Assembly (NCBI GenBank): GCA_016839845.1
Contig: JAEOTL010000379.1
Coordinates: forward strand, 1 to 44,115
DNA: 44,115 bases
Direction of reading: 5' to 3'
From: Promethearchaeota archaeon
GTDB lineage: Archaea > Asgardarchaeota > Lokiarchaeia > Sigynarchaeales > SOKP01
This document shows, piece by piece, positions 34,563 to 43,413 of the stretch. Below the pieces are notes generated by a model that was not told where the DNA came from, did not search any database, and saw nothing but the letters and a program-made list of their open reading frames with translations. Within the stretch, counting starts at the first letter, position 1. Every line of letters starts with the position of its first letter. The translations under genes and the position numbers were made by a program.

Positions 34563-35755
34563 CCATGGAAGAGAAAGAGGCCAAAGTGAGAGAGCTTTTT
34601 GTAAAGATGTTGGAAGATACTGCGAAATATGCACTGCAGTATGAGTTTTACAGAGAGGATATGGAGGAATTCCACGAAGTAGTGCAATGGAAGTTCGGCT
34701 CTATCAGAGGATATCAAATATTCGACGAAACAGAGTATTCATTCAAGATCGACGAAGAAGCTGAAGACCCGACCTTGGTACTGGGGTGCAAAGATCTCGA
34801 TCTGGCCTACCAGTTCCTCAACGACGAAATCAGTCATTGGCCGGCCCTCCTGGGGACTAAGTTCTTGGTTGGCATAAAGCGCCCCGACGGGACGTATAAG
34901 GAAAAGAGAATTGGAAAGGTAACTGGTTTTGCCCCCGGCAATGCCCCTAGGTTGAGTACCGCAAAAGAGAATGACCCTCCCAAGCAAAGAAGATTGTCTT
35001 CTCGCCTGGTGAGAATTCCCGTGTTTCGGCCGATCATGGAGCGAACCACAGATCCCGAGAACTCGAATGACGTTCGCATTCCAATCAATGAGTCCTTGGG
35101 CACATACGAGAACCAGTCGATACCTCTTGCAGTTCTCGAATACTTCATAAACAAGGCAAGTGACGTCTATATTTTCACTATGTGCCCGTGTCGATCACTC
35201 GCCAATTGCGAGAATTATGACCAGTCCATCGGATGCATGGCCTTGGGCAAGGGGGCCCTGAGGATGAATACTTTTGGAAGGATCGGTACCAAAGAAGAGG
35301 CATTGGAACGATCGCGACGTGCTGTTGCTGCTGGTCTCCTACCTTCTCTGGGGAGAGTCAAATCCGACACGATCGTCTATAGGGCTCTTCCTGAACAGGG
35401 CGATCTGATGCACATCTGCTTCTGTTGCCCCTGTTGCTGTGTCGAGGCGGGTGGCAAGGACTCGCCGATGTATCTGAGGGGGTGGCATCAAAAAATGGAG
35501 GGTGTGTCCGTCACGGTTGATGGGGATCTCTGCAATGGATGCGAGCAATGCCTCGAGGTGTGTATATACGGTGGAATGGAGGTCATCGACCACGTAGCCG
35601 TGATTGACCGGGAGGGAAAGGATCACTGCAAAGGTTGCGGGAGGTGCGAAAGGGTATGTCCAACTGGAGCGATAACCATCACCATCGAGGAGGATGGTGT
35701 GGATAGAATGATCGCTCGTATCGAATCCCACGTTGACGTCTCTTAGAAGGATGAC
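34541..35755. other. GC-rich island of about 1.2 kb
   Basis: Base composition jumps from roughly one-third GC to above one-half (34 of 60 bases in the block 34801-34860), then falls back right after the gene stop. Codons ending in C or G dominate, unlike all neighbours. There are no flanking repeats, tRNA or transposase. Recent gene transfer is the simplest explanation. Confidence 0.8.
34565..35746 (+). CDS. Iron-sulfur protein with two ferredoxin-type clusters, probably acquired
   Basis: A 393-aa cytosolic protein. The N-terminal ~200 residues have no clear motif. Residues ~205-235 hold MCPCRSLANCENYD followed by IGCMALG, and ~285 is the unusual Cys-dense HICFCCPCCCVEAGG. Near the C-terminus come two ferredoxin motifs: C-N-G-C-E-Q-C-L-E-V-C (~320) and C-K-G-C-G-R-C-E-R-V-C-P (~355). 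It likely carries two [4Fe-4S] clusters plus at least one further metal site. I do not know its reaction; similar iron-sulfur proteins occur in anaerobic bacteria and methanogens. ATG 34565 with GGAG five bases upstream is preferred to ATG 34541. Its GC content and codon use are foreign to the window. Confidence 0.82.
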   Translation: MEEKEAKVRELFVKMLEDTAKYALQYEFYREDMEEFHEVVQWKFGSIRGYQIFDETEYSFKIDEEAEDPTLVLGCKDLDLAYQFLNDEISHWPALLGTKFLVGIKRPDGTYKEKRIGKVTGFAPGNAPRLSTAKENDPPKQRRLSSRLVRIPVFRPIMERTTDPENSNDVRIPINESLGTYENQSIPLAVLEYFINKASDVYIFTMCPCRSLANCENYDQSIGCMALGKGALRMNTFGRIGTKEEALERSRRAVAAGLLPSLGRVKSDTIVYRALPEQGDLMHICFCCPCCCVEAGGKDSPMYLRGWHQKMEGVSVTVDGDLCNGCEQCLEVCIYGGMEVIDHVAVIDREGKDHCKGCGRCERVCPTGAITITIEEDGVDRMIARIESHVDVS

Positions 35756-35921
35756 AAGCGAGGGAGGGATTTTATTCTATGTCGGATTTATTTCCATACT
35801 CATTGGTTATTTGAATCTTAAAAATTTTCTATATATTCTAGGAGCTATTTTGATGGCTTGTGGAGGTGTAGTGGGTCTAATTGGGGGCATACTACAAAGT
35901 AGAGAACAAAAAAGGAAATAA
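35751..35921 (+). CDS. Small membrane protein (56 aa)
   Basis: Two hydrophobic helices (about 8-24 and 27-46 from ATG 35751) separated by a short N-L-K-N turn, with a basic tail (SREQKRK). ATG 35751 lies 5 bases after the stop of the iron-sulfur gene. An earlier TTG (35733) would overlap that gene. The composition returns to AT-rich here, so it is probably resident DNA. A glycine-rich second helix (G-G-V-V-G-L-I-G-G-I-L) may pack against itself or another helix. Function unknown. Confidence 0.55.
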   Translation: MTSEGGILFYVGFISILIGYLNLKNFLYILGAILMACGGVVGLIGGILQSREQKRK

Positions 35922-36086
35922 TATTAAATTTATATGTTTCAAGATGAATTTGATAGTTTAAACGAAGGTTATTTTTTTTACTTTTTAATTAATTATCCTA
36001 CAAATAATCTGTTAATAAGATTAAAAATTTTTTATTCTATGAAATCTTTCACTATTTAATTTAAGATAAGAAACTATTGATGACTA

Positions 36087-36599
36087 ATGAATTATTCAAG
36101 GAAAGAATTAATCACAACAGATGCGACGATGAATCAAATGCGTAATAGCATTCACATCTTAGCAAGTTTCATGGAGAAAAATGAGGTTTCTAATGTAAAA
36201 GAGAGATTAAGAATAATGGGCCAAAATATAGCCAAGACTTACGTTCGATATTGGAAACCAACAGAAACAGTTCTTCTTTCGAATTTAAAGGATGTAATAA
36301 CTACAATTTATCAAAAGATGTTGAATAGCACTGTAACGATTGAAATTGATGAGCTAGAAAATGTCGTTAAAGTTCAAGATTCAAAATGCGCTCTCTGTAA
36401 GTACCAATATGATAATATTACTATTGCGGGTTGTGAAATTATTTTAGGAATGGTCGCTGAAATTATCTCTCAAATCAGTAATAACTCTTCTGATTCTTCT
36501 TCAATATTGTTATATCCGTTAGAAGTAAGTGAGTCTCAAGCCTATGGAAATAAAACATGCATTCAAGTCTTTAAATATAAATTGAAGGAGGGAAGCTAA
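36087..36599 (+). CDS. V4R/TRAPP-fold-like small protein
   Basis: A 170-aa soluble protein. An α-helical N-terminal half (~1-75) leads to a C-terminal half resembling the V4R (4-vinyl reductase-like, hydrocarbon-binding) domain. That pattern is a C-x2-C pair (Cys101, Cys104) after a short strand, then a Cys and G in 'IAGCEIILGMV', a strand with acidic residues (LYPLEVSES), and a final 'NKTCIQVFKYKL' strand. V4R shares its fold with the TRAPP subunit Bet3, and the paired Cys may bind zinc or a ligand. It ends 2 bases before the next gene, which has a related domain, so the two are co-transcribed and may form a heterodimer. The assignment is by pattern only. Confidence 0.5.
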   Translation: MNYSRKELITTDATMNQMRNSIHILASFMEKNEVSNVKERLRIMGQNIAKTYVRYWKPTETVLLSNLKDVITTIYQKMLNSTVTIEIDELENVVKVQDSKCALCKYQYDNITIAGCEIILGMVAEIISQISNNSSDSSSILLYPLEVSESQAYGNKTCIQVFKYKLKEGS

Positions 36600-36601
36600 A
36601 A

Positions 36602-38074
36602 ATGGGTGCTTTTCAATGGTTGATGAAAAAAATCACAAAAGTATTTGGTAGATCAACAAATGCCCTTTTTTACACTCTATTATATCGCGAGATTCTGAAA
36701 GAAATAAACAATATTACCAACAATGAAAAGGAGAGTTTAATACTTCTTAGAGAAATCGGGAGAAGAGCTGCTCATGAATCATGCGAACGTCACTCAAACA
36801 TTTTCAAATTTATGCCAGGCTCCCCTAAAAAAGTTCTAGATTATTTCGAGATATTATGGGTTGTAGTATTTGGAAGAGAGTTAGAAGATCATTCCTACGA
36901 AGAAATTCCTAGAGAGGATTCTAAGTACAATGATTATTTATTAAAAATTAATAGATGTCCAATTTGTGCCGACTATGGTGAGGATTCTGAAGACACGTTT
37001 AAATTTAGCAAGCTGAAGGACAGTGATACTGAAGGACTAGCTTGTGGATTATGTGGAATGTTGGAAGCTGTAGCTAATTTTATATTAAAAATAAGAAGAA
37101 ATGATTATAGAATTCAAATTGTAGAACAATCATGTATCGCAAAAGGGGGAGAGAGTCTACAAATCCTATGTAAAATCTATGATTACAAGGAATGGCAGGA
37201 GCTTATAAATGCGAGAACTCATGAAAGAAAGTCATTAGGGGTCTCTTTTGAAGAGATAGTGGATGAGGAAGAGATAGTGCAAGAAACCAAGCTTGATATA
37301 ATAGATAAAATTCAAGATGTAATTTCTATTGATAAACTAGAGGAATACCTTGATGAACCATTGGATGGTGTAAAAGAAAGAGTTTCTGATATCATCAGAG
37401 AAAAACTAAACATGGAACCTGATCACTTCTTTGATTATTTCAGAAATTATGAAGATGATATGGTAAGAATCATTGGCTTTTTGGGGATTCATCTTCTAAA
37501 TGAATACGGTGGGTTGCTAGAAAAAGCTTTTAAGAATGAATGGTTAGCCAAGGTATTCGGTTATGTCTTTAAGCAATTAAGGCAAATGACCTTACTTTTT
37601 ATCCCTTTGGACGTAATAAGAGATTACAATGAACTATTAGTCAGTTTTCTTGATGGTTTAGCCCCCCTAGAAATGGTTGAGAATGTTAAACTATTTACAG
37701 GTAAAGATACAATAAATTATCTCTTTGAAGGAGCACAACTGGCTCTAGAAAATCTAGGTATTGAATTTACAGAATTAAAAGATAATATTTGGGAAGAATT
37801 AAAAAAGGAGAGAGAAGATGGATTAATTTCTTCTGAAACCTCTACAATTGACAAAACACGTGAAAAAGTACCTCAGATAATTAATATTTTTCAAGAAGTG
37901 TTGATGATCTTTACAGATATTCTTACTTTACCAATAAGAGTTTTGATTTCTGAAAGTCATTATGGGCTAAAAACTGCAATCAACTCTGTAATTTCTGAAG
38001 AAGAAGGCTTATATGGCTCTATAAAGGAACGATTTGATAGTATTTTCGATCAAATCGAAGAAATTCGCAAATAA
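36602..38074 (+). CDS. V4R/TRAPP-fold-like protein with long helical extension
   Basis: This 490-aa protein has an N-terminal domain (~25-210) matching the preceding protein's pattern: helices, then a strand with C-x2-C (Cys119, Cys122, 'NRCPICADYG'), a second C-x2-C (LACGLCGML, ~145), a helix, 'QIVEQSCIAKGGESLQILCKIY' as the closing strands, and a short helix. This is the V4R-like order 'E-x-x-C-x-x-x-G'. The remaining ~280 residues are charged and mainly helical, with no membrane segment apart from one moderately hydrophobic helix near 325. It starts 2 bases after the shorter homologue, behind GGAGGGAAGC. A soluble adaptor or ligand-sensing role is possible; function is unknown. Confidence 0.5.
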   Translation: MGAFQWLMKKITKVFGRSTNALFYTLLYREILKEINNITNNEKESLILLREIGRRAAHESCERHSNIFKFMPGSPKKVLDYFEILWVVVFGRELEDHSYEEIPREDSKYNDYLLKINRCPICADYGEDSEDTFKFSKLKDSDTEGLACGLCGMLEAVANFILKIRRNDYRIQIVEQSCIAKGGESLQILCKIYDYKEWQELINARTHERKSLGVSFEEIVDEEEIVQETKLDIIDKIQDVISIDKLEEYLDEPLDGVKERVSDIIREKLNMEPDHFFDYFRNYEDDMVRIIGFLGIHLLNEYGGLLEKAFKNEWLAKVFGYVFKQLRQMTLLFIPLDVIRDYNELLVSFLDGLAPLEMVENVKLFTGKDTINYLFEGAQLALENLGIEFTELKDNIWEELKKEREDGLISSETSTIDKTREKVPQIINIFQEVLMIFTDILTLPIRVLISESHYGLKTAINSVISEEEGLYGSIKERFDSIFDQIEEIRK

Positions 38075-38135
38075 TCCGCTAGAAATTTAATAACGAAAAT
38101 GCAAAAAGAGCCTGATCAATCCTTTCTTTCTTGCT

Positions 38136-38507
38136 TTAGTCTAAAAAATTCGAGATTTTTCTGGAGACGTTCTGTATGTTCAAAAAAACCATTCCAAGAG
38201 AGGATCCACTTCTAACAAGTGTGCATAAAATCGCATTTTCACCCGCTTTTGATAAAATAATGCTCCCATCATTACCCTCAATAAGAATACTCTTCAAATC
38301 TCCCCTAGCTAGTTCTTCCACGGCACGTTCCGACACACTTAGAATAGCAGCACTCATAGCACTGACAATCCCATCATTTACATCTCTAGCAAGCGCAGAA
38401 CATATGGGAAGCCCCTGAACGCTTACTATCGCTGAACCTTGTATATCGGGATTTATAGCTTCCATTTGGCGTAATAAGTCTGTGAGTTCAGCGATGTTTT
38501 CACTCAA
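38136..38507 (-). CDS. Roadblock/LC7 domain protein
   Basis: A 123-aa single-domain protein. The order helix (IAELTDLLRQMEAI), strand (IQGSAIVSVQGLPICSAL), long helix (ISAMSAAILSVSERAVEEL), then three strands (SILIEGNDGSIILSKAG, AILCTLVRSGSSLGMVFL) and a last helix is the Roadblock/LC7 layout. In bacteria such proteins (MglB) regulate the small GTPase MglA. In Asgard archaea they are numerous and thought to pair with Ras-like GTPases. No GTPase is adjacent. The TTG start is the only one compatible with a full first helix, since a stop lies two codons upstream. It is convergent with the V4R-like pair. Confidence 0.9.
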   Translation of the reverse strand: MSENIAELTDLLRQMEAINPDIQGSAIVSVQGLPICSALARDVNDGIVSAMSAAILSVSERAVEELARGDLKSILIEGNDGSIILSKAGENAILCTLVRSGSSLGMVFLNIQNVSRKISNFLD

Positions 38508-38666
38508 AGGTTAATCAACTTGAAAGTATAAGTGTTTAATATTCTAATAATAAAGTACTATTATAAAATTGTTTTTATTTTTGATCTAAATTAAATAATA
38601 ATTTTAATAATAAAGTTAATACTTATTTAAAAAATATTTTTATCAAAATCCACATTAGTAATTTTA

Positions 38667-39644
38667 ATGACAGAGAATCAAAAGTTAGATAACGGAACCC
38701 AAAATGAAAAAAGTAAGGAAGAGATAGAAAAAGAAGAGGAACTAAAACTCAAAAATGAGTCCCTTAAAAAGGCTGGTAATATCGCACAAGAAGTAAAAAA
38801 GATTCTAAAACCAAAAATCAAGGTTGGGGAAAAAGCTTTAGATATAGTAACATTCACAGAGGCAAAAATTGAGGAGTTAGGTGGATTTTGTGCATTTCCT
38901 GTAAATTTTTGTATTAACCATATTGCAGCTCACTATACATCTCCCTTTAAAGATGATGGGCTAGTAATAAATGATGGTGATATGGTTAAGATTGATTTAG
39001 GAGTACATGTAGAAGGATATATCGTCGATACTGCTTTTACAGTTAACTTTAATGAGGAAGAGTCTCTTGAGAATATCATACAAGCCACAGAGGTTTCTCT
39101 TGATGCGGCAAAGATGATGGTAAAGCCAAAGACAAACACTAGAGAAATTGGGCAAAAAATTGAAGATATTGTAAGAGGATTTAAGTTTACACCAATTAAA
39201 GAGCTTGGGGGTCACCAAATCGAGCGGTGGACAGTTCATGGACCAAAACAAGTGCCTGAATTAGGATCTCAAGGCGGTGATGTTATGGAAGAGGGTGAAG
39301 TATTTTCTATAGAAATTTTCGCAAGTACAGGTGAAGGCTCAATTCATAATACCCCATCTTCACATATCTATGAATTAAATCCGTATGCTGGGAGAGTTCC
39401 ATTACGGAGAAAATCTTCAAAGCAAATATTGGGATTTATAAATAAGAATTATAAATCTTTACCTTTTGCCGAGAGATGGTTGGCAAAAGAATTTAGGATG
39501 GGAGTTGCATTTGGGCTCCAAGAGTTGATCCAACAAGGGAAATTACAAGCTCACTTTGTTTTAGCTGAAAAAAAAGGAGAATTTATTGCACAATCCGAAG
39601 AAACTTTCTTGGTAACAGAAGATGGATATGAACAATTAACCTAA
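38667..39644 (+). CDS. map: Methionine aminopeptidase, type II
   Basis: It removes the initiator Met from nascent proteins. All metal and catalytic residues of the pita-bread fold are present: His89 (NHIAAHYT), Asp110 (KIDLGVH), Asp121 (IVDTAF), His183 (LGGHQIERW), Glu215 (SIEIFAS) and Glu311 (AQSEET). The ~60-residue helical insertion typical of type II enzymes lies between His183 and the end. With 325 aa it carries a Lys/Glu-rich N-terminal extension of ~35 residues, which most archaeal enzymes lack and which recalls the charged N-terminal arm of eukaryotic MetAP2. ATG 38667 is downstream of a TATA-like TTATTTAAAAAATA (about 38622-38635). Confidence 0.95.
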   Translation: MTENQKLDNGTQNEKSKEEIEKEEELKLKNESLKKAGNIAQEVKKILKPKIKVGEKALDIVTFTEAKIEELGGFCAFPVNFCINHIAAHYTSPFKDDGLVINDGDMVKIDLGVHVEGYIVDTAFTVNFNEEESLENIIQATEVSLDAAKMMVKPKTNTREIGQKIEDIVRGFKFTPIKELGGHQIERWTVHGPKQVPELGSQGGDVMEEGEVFSIEIFASTGEGSIHNTPSSHIYELNPYAGRVPLRRKSSKQILGFINKNYKSLPFAERWLAKEFRMGVAFGLQELIQQGKLQAHFVLAEKKGEFIAQSEETFLVTEDGYEQLT

Positions 39645-39687
39645 ATTAAAATTATTATTATTTCATAATGGTAAACTTCCTTTAATC

Positions 39688-40797
39688 ATGAAGAAATTAA
39701 ATATTTGCCTTGTCTCATTAAAAATACCTCCAGATAGCCTTGATGGGGCAGGAAAGAGTTTTCGGGGAATATTTGATTATCTAAGAAACAAAGGACATAA
39801 CGTGAAATTACTAACTGGAAAATGGAATATCGATCTCAAAGATCCTGATATAGTACAGTTGGATTTAATCCCTAGACGATTTATTTGGGCTCCTGCATTT
39901 TTACTAAGAGCAGTGAAATACATTAATAGTCATGAATTTGATATCTTTCATGGAAATGCACCCAAAGGGACATTACCGATTATCTTATCAAATAAAAAAA
40001 GATTTATCACAACTATTCAGGATTTGGGACCATTTCAAACTACTTTTACTAAAATTCCTATTGAAAAATATATGATTAAATTAGCTGTAAATAAATCTTC
40101 TATTATTACTACTGGCTCAGATAGTGCTAAAAATGAAATGAAATATTTTATGCCTAAAGTTGATAAAACTAAAATTCACGTTCATTATTATGGCATAGAG
40201 GACCATTTTAAACCACACTTAAAACAAGCTGAGGAGCTCAAAAGAAAATTGAACATCAACGGACCAGTAATTATCTATATTGGAAGAATAGCCTTCTATA
40301 AAGGCGTTGATGATATAATTAAAGCATATAACATAGCTAAAAGAACCATTTCTAATCTATCTTTAGTTGTAGGTGGTAAACCTGATTTCCAAATGGAAAA
40401 AACATATCGAGAATGGAAAAATAAATATCAAGACATTCATTTTGTTGGTTTCGTAGAAGAACAAGAAGTCCCCTATTATTATTCAATGGGTGATCTTTTT
40501 ATAACATATTCTTATGCTTCTGAAGGATTTGGGTTAACTCCAGTCGAAGCTATCGCATGCGGTACCCCAGTAATTTGTTCTTCATTGAATGTATATAAAG
40601 AAGTCTTACAAGATAATGCAATATTTGTTCCTCCTAAGAATCCTGTAGAATTAGCAAAAAAAATCGTTTTTCTATTAAAAAACGAGCCAGAACGACAGAA
40701 ACTCATCGAAAAAGCTCAGAAGTTTATACAAAGATATACGTGGGAATCGGTCGGTAGAAAAATTGAAGAAATCTATACTAAATTTCTGGAGAGTTGA
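39688..40797 (+). CDS. GT4-family glycosyltransferase
   Basis: A 369-aa GT-B-fold glycosyltransferase. The N-terminal part has the GAGKSFRGI loop after the first strand (SLKIPPDSLDGAG). The C-terminal domain has IYIGRIAFYKGVDDII, 'HFVGFVEEQEVPYYYSMGD' and the nucleotide-sugar-binding E-x7-E in SEGFGLTPVEAIACGTPVI. These are Glycos_transf_1/4 hallmarks. It probably transfers a sugar from an activated donor to a lipid, glycan or glycoprotein; the substrate cannot be predicted. It has no membrane segment. The ATG start is 43 nt after map, so they may be co-transcribed. The opposite-strand DUF354 gene nearby is another GT-B-like protein, suggesting a small glycan cluster. Confidence 0.9.
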   Translation: MKKLNICLVSLKIPPDSLDGAGKSFRGIFDYLRNKGHNVKLLTGKWNIDLKDPDIVQLDLIPRRFIWAPAFLLRAVKYINSHEFDIFHGNAPKGTLPIILSNKKRFITTIQDLGPFQTTFTKIPIEKYMIKLAVNKSSIITTGSDSAKNEMKYFMPKVDKTKIHVHYYGIEDHFKPHLKQAEELKRKLNINGPVIIYIGRIAFYKGVDDIIKAYNIAKRTISNLSLVVGGKPDFQMEKTYREWKNKYQDIHFVGFVEEQEVPYYYSMGDLFITYSYASEGFGLTPVEAIACGTPVICSSLNVYKEVLQDNAIFVPPKNPVELAKKIVFLLKNEPERQKLIEKAQKFIQRYTWESVGRKIEEIYTKFLES

Positions 40798-40822
40798 AAA
40801 AACAACCTGATCATTTCTTAAA

Positions 40823-42022
40823 TTATGTCTTCAAATCGATACTCCTTAAGGTGTGAAGACAAATATTTAAGCAGCCATTTAGGTTTTCACTACTACACTT
40901 ATCAGGAGTATCTTTTATAGAATGTATATATTTAGAATCCCTACTAGAATGAAAAAAACCTATCTGTAAGTTTTTTTTTATTTTTTTTGCATATTTTTGG
41001 AACATTCGATAGTCACTCTTTGGTTTTAATATCCTATTATATCTATCAATGGAAATTCCCAAAGTGTTAGCAGTTGTTTCTAGAACATCATTTAGATCTT
41101 TGTTTATTCTACTTTTTTTAATTATTCCTGATGAATTAAAAAGGCCAATATAGGTACCAATCATATCAAGATTAATATTTATTGACGTGTCAAAATCATA
41201 TCTTTGACTTAACCTTTTGAAATGTCTTTTACAAAAATCTTTTGATCCCTTTAGTCCCCATTCTTCAGCTCCAGTCCATATAAACAAAATATCCATTTTA
41301 TCGAGTGGATATTTTTTAAAAATTTTTGCTAATTCAATTGAAATGGCAACACCACTTGCGTTATCAATCGATCCTGATGAGGGATTCTCATTGAAAACCA
41401 AATACAATATAGGAATCGAAACAAATACCCCTACAATTGAAGCAGTAGTTATTAAAGCTATAAAGAAACTTGAAAGATTTAGTGCTAAAAAATAACTAAA
41501 TACAAACAGCAATGAAAAAACAACTACAAGAGCAATATAGAAAAAAATTATAAACCTATAGAAAAAAAACACAACTACTTGAAATTTATAAGAGAGTTTT
41601 ACCGAGACAGAATCATAATGCGCCGTAAAAATAACCAATGGTCTATTCTCGGATTCTTCTCTAGCAGGGATATGGGCAATAATATTTTTGGATTCTTCCT
41701 TCTTAATTAATGAAATATTCCGTGTTGTAGCAAATGCGTTTTTTAAAACGAGATAAGCGATGATTACTAGAAATAATCGAGTCAAGATTAAGTAAGTAAA
41801 CATTATCAAGTAGCTCATTCTCATTAATATTCTTAGAGGTCCAGCCCAATTAAAGTGTTCAATATCCGGATTAATGTTTCCTTTAATCAACTCATCTTTA
41901 ATATAGTTTAGTGCTTCAGTCTCCCCAGTTGTAGAAGCTGTCCTATTCATATCTAATGATTTGACGTGATTTATAGTCGCGATGTCATCGTACAATTCTA
42001 AGTTAGTAATTGAAATCCCCAT
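40823..42022 (-). CDS. M28-family zinc metallopeptidase with membrane segments
   Basis: This 399-aa M28 peptidase has all metal ligands in order: His135 (TAHYDS), Asp220 (SIDNASG), Glu253 (catalytic) and Glu254 (TGAEEWGLKGS), Asp286 (NLDMIG) and His367 (YIHSIKDT). It differs from soluble aminopeptidases in carrying hydrophobic segments at ~66-98 and, between the first His and Asp ligands, a large insertion with three helices at ~148-170, 170-180 and 182-213. The insertion interrupts the catalytic domain, so the active site must form across a membrane-embedded loop. The start is ATG 42022, and the neighbour upstream on the same strand is DUF354. Peptide substrate and membrane side are unknown. 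Confidence 0.88.
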   Translation of the reverse strand: MGISITNLELYDDIATINHVKSLDMNRTASTTGETEALNYIKDELIKGNINPDIEHFNWAGPLRILMRMSYLIMFTYLILTRLFLVIIAYLVLKNAFATTRNISLIKKEESKNIIAHIPAREESENRPLVIFTAHYDSVSVKLSYKFQVVVFFFYRFIIFFYIALVVVFSLLFVFSYFLALNLSSFFIALITTASIVGVFVSIPILYLVFNENPSSGSIDNASGVAISIELAKIFKKYPLDKMDILFIWTGAEEWGLKGSKDFCKRHFKRLSQRYDFDTSININLDMIGTYIGLFNSSGIIKKSRINKDLNDVLETTANTLGISIDRYNRILKPKSDYRMFQKYAKKIKKNLQIGFFHSSRDSKYIHSIKDTPDKCSSENLNGCLNICLHTLRSIDLKT

Positions 42023-42173
42023 TCAAAGTTTATGTAATTATTCATATTCTTGGTAGAGTTATTTTATACTGCTTAAATTTTCTTTTATTTGATACAACAA
42101 GATTCATAAAATTTGATAGGATTCAAAAAGAACCACAATTCAAAAGAAGTATAATTTTCAACCAAAATAGTAT

Positions 42174-43289
42174 TCACTTTTTTGATCCTACTAACCTATC
42201 CTTCACAAAATTAAAACAAATTTCATTCGGATTCTCAAACCTGCTAAGTCTTTCTTTAAATGAGCTAATCTTGAAACGATCAGCTGAAGGACCTTTAGAA
42301 AGAATTTCAACTGATTTTTTCACTACTATTGATGGATCTAAAATATGCTGAAGGGGAAACCCGTTTTGCATTAAAAAGAGTTCTTGGGGTGCTGAATCAC
42401 CTGGAAAGAACTCAATACTAGGTACATTTAATAAGCTTGATTCTCTTACAATTGTTCCTCCCCCACTAATTATTAAAGCCCCATAAAAACACAGATCTAC
42501 AATATTTGGAAGGAACTGAGTTATGATTACATTTTTTTCCCTCAAAAAATCTTTTAATTTGCCAGAAAGAAACCGTTCTTGCTTCTCTGATCTAACTAAA
42601 AGTAAATATGTATGATTAGGAAATTCCTTGTAAATACCGGGGAAAAATTCGCTAATCATTGTCGTTTCAGGTTTTAGCTTATTAACAAAATAACTTGCAT
42701 GAGTCGGTTCACTTCGCACTAACAGAAAGTTTCCTTTTTCTAAATTGTTATTTTCCAACACAGTAGGATTCGGCACGTATTCAGATAGCCATGCAATCTC
42801 ATCTAATCCATTATATCTTATGATTTTTTCAGGATCAGCATGAAGTTTGATATATTGTTCTATAGGAATGCATTCAGGAGTAATAATCTTATCTATAAAG
42901 GGGTGAATTAGTTTGCATACCGGTTCATTACGTGGTTCATCATTAATACCAATTGATGGTATTTGTAATCCATATGCTATTCTAGTACCTTCGATTGATA
43001 AAAACGTCACGAAATGATCAGGAGCGAATTCTTTAATTAATGGGAAAAGAGCTCTTAACCTATCAATATAAGTTCCTAGTTTGGTTTCTAATTTATCTCC
43101 CCCATGCTTACCAATTTTCTTATAATCGATCTTAAAATCATTCAAAATCTGATAAGTGGAATCATAATCACGAGCAGTAACTAAGATTTCAGCACTTTCT
43201 TCTCGGAATTTTTTTATTAGCGACTGAAACATTATCGCTGTTTTAGGCTGTTCTATGTCAATCCAGATTTTCTTGGTTGTTAGATTCAT
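42174..43289 (-). CDS. DUF354 family GT-B-like protein
   Basis: A 371-aa protein of the DUF354 family, which has the glycosyltransferase-B / UDP-GlcNAc 2-epimerase-like fold. Hallmarks are the KIWIDIEQPKTAIMFQSLIK start, 'EILVTARDYDSTYQIL', HGGDKLETKLGTY, 'SIEGTRIAYGLQIPSIGIND', and the C-terminal nucleotide-binding 'ISGGGTIVRESSLLNVPSI' with a FFPGD segment. It may act in surface-glycan or nucleotide-sugar metabolism, but no activity is established for the family to my knowledge. It has no membrane helices. It lies 151 bases upstream of the M28 peptidase, with no obvious terminator between. Confidence 0.88.
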   Translation of the reverse strand: MNLTTKKIWIDIEQPKTAIMFQSLIKKFREESAEILVTARDYDSTYQILNDFKIDYKKIGKHGGDKLETKLGTYIDRLRALFPLIKEFAPDHFVTFLSIEGTRIAYGLQIPSIGINDEPRNEPVCKLIHPFIDKIITPECIPIEQYIKLHADPEKIIRYNGLDEIAWLSEYVPNPTVLENNNLEKGNFLLVRSEPTHASYFVNKLKPETTMISEFFPGIYKEFPNHTYLLLVRSEKQERFLSGKLKDFLREKNVIITQFLPNIVDLCFYGALIISGGGTIVRESSLLNVPSIEFFPGDSAPQELFLMQNGFPLQHILDPSIVVKKSVEILSKGPSADRFKISSFKERLSRFENPNEICFNFVKDRLVGSKK

Positions 43290-43413
43290 ACCTAGCTAAA
43301 TAATATTAAAATAATTATATTATTTTCCCTTGAAATTGATTGTTTTTTAGAAAAGTCGACAAATAGAGGTGACTCTAGTATGCGCAAATTATATCTTAGA
43401 AACGAGGAGTTTT

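Noticed and set aside
35339..35731. Long antisense frame across the iron-sulfur gene
   Set aside because: An opposite-strand shadow produced by high GC; no conserved motif.
42010..42351. Plus-strand 113-codon frame
   Set aside because: Overlaps the DUF354 gene end and contains only antisense-like sequence.
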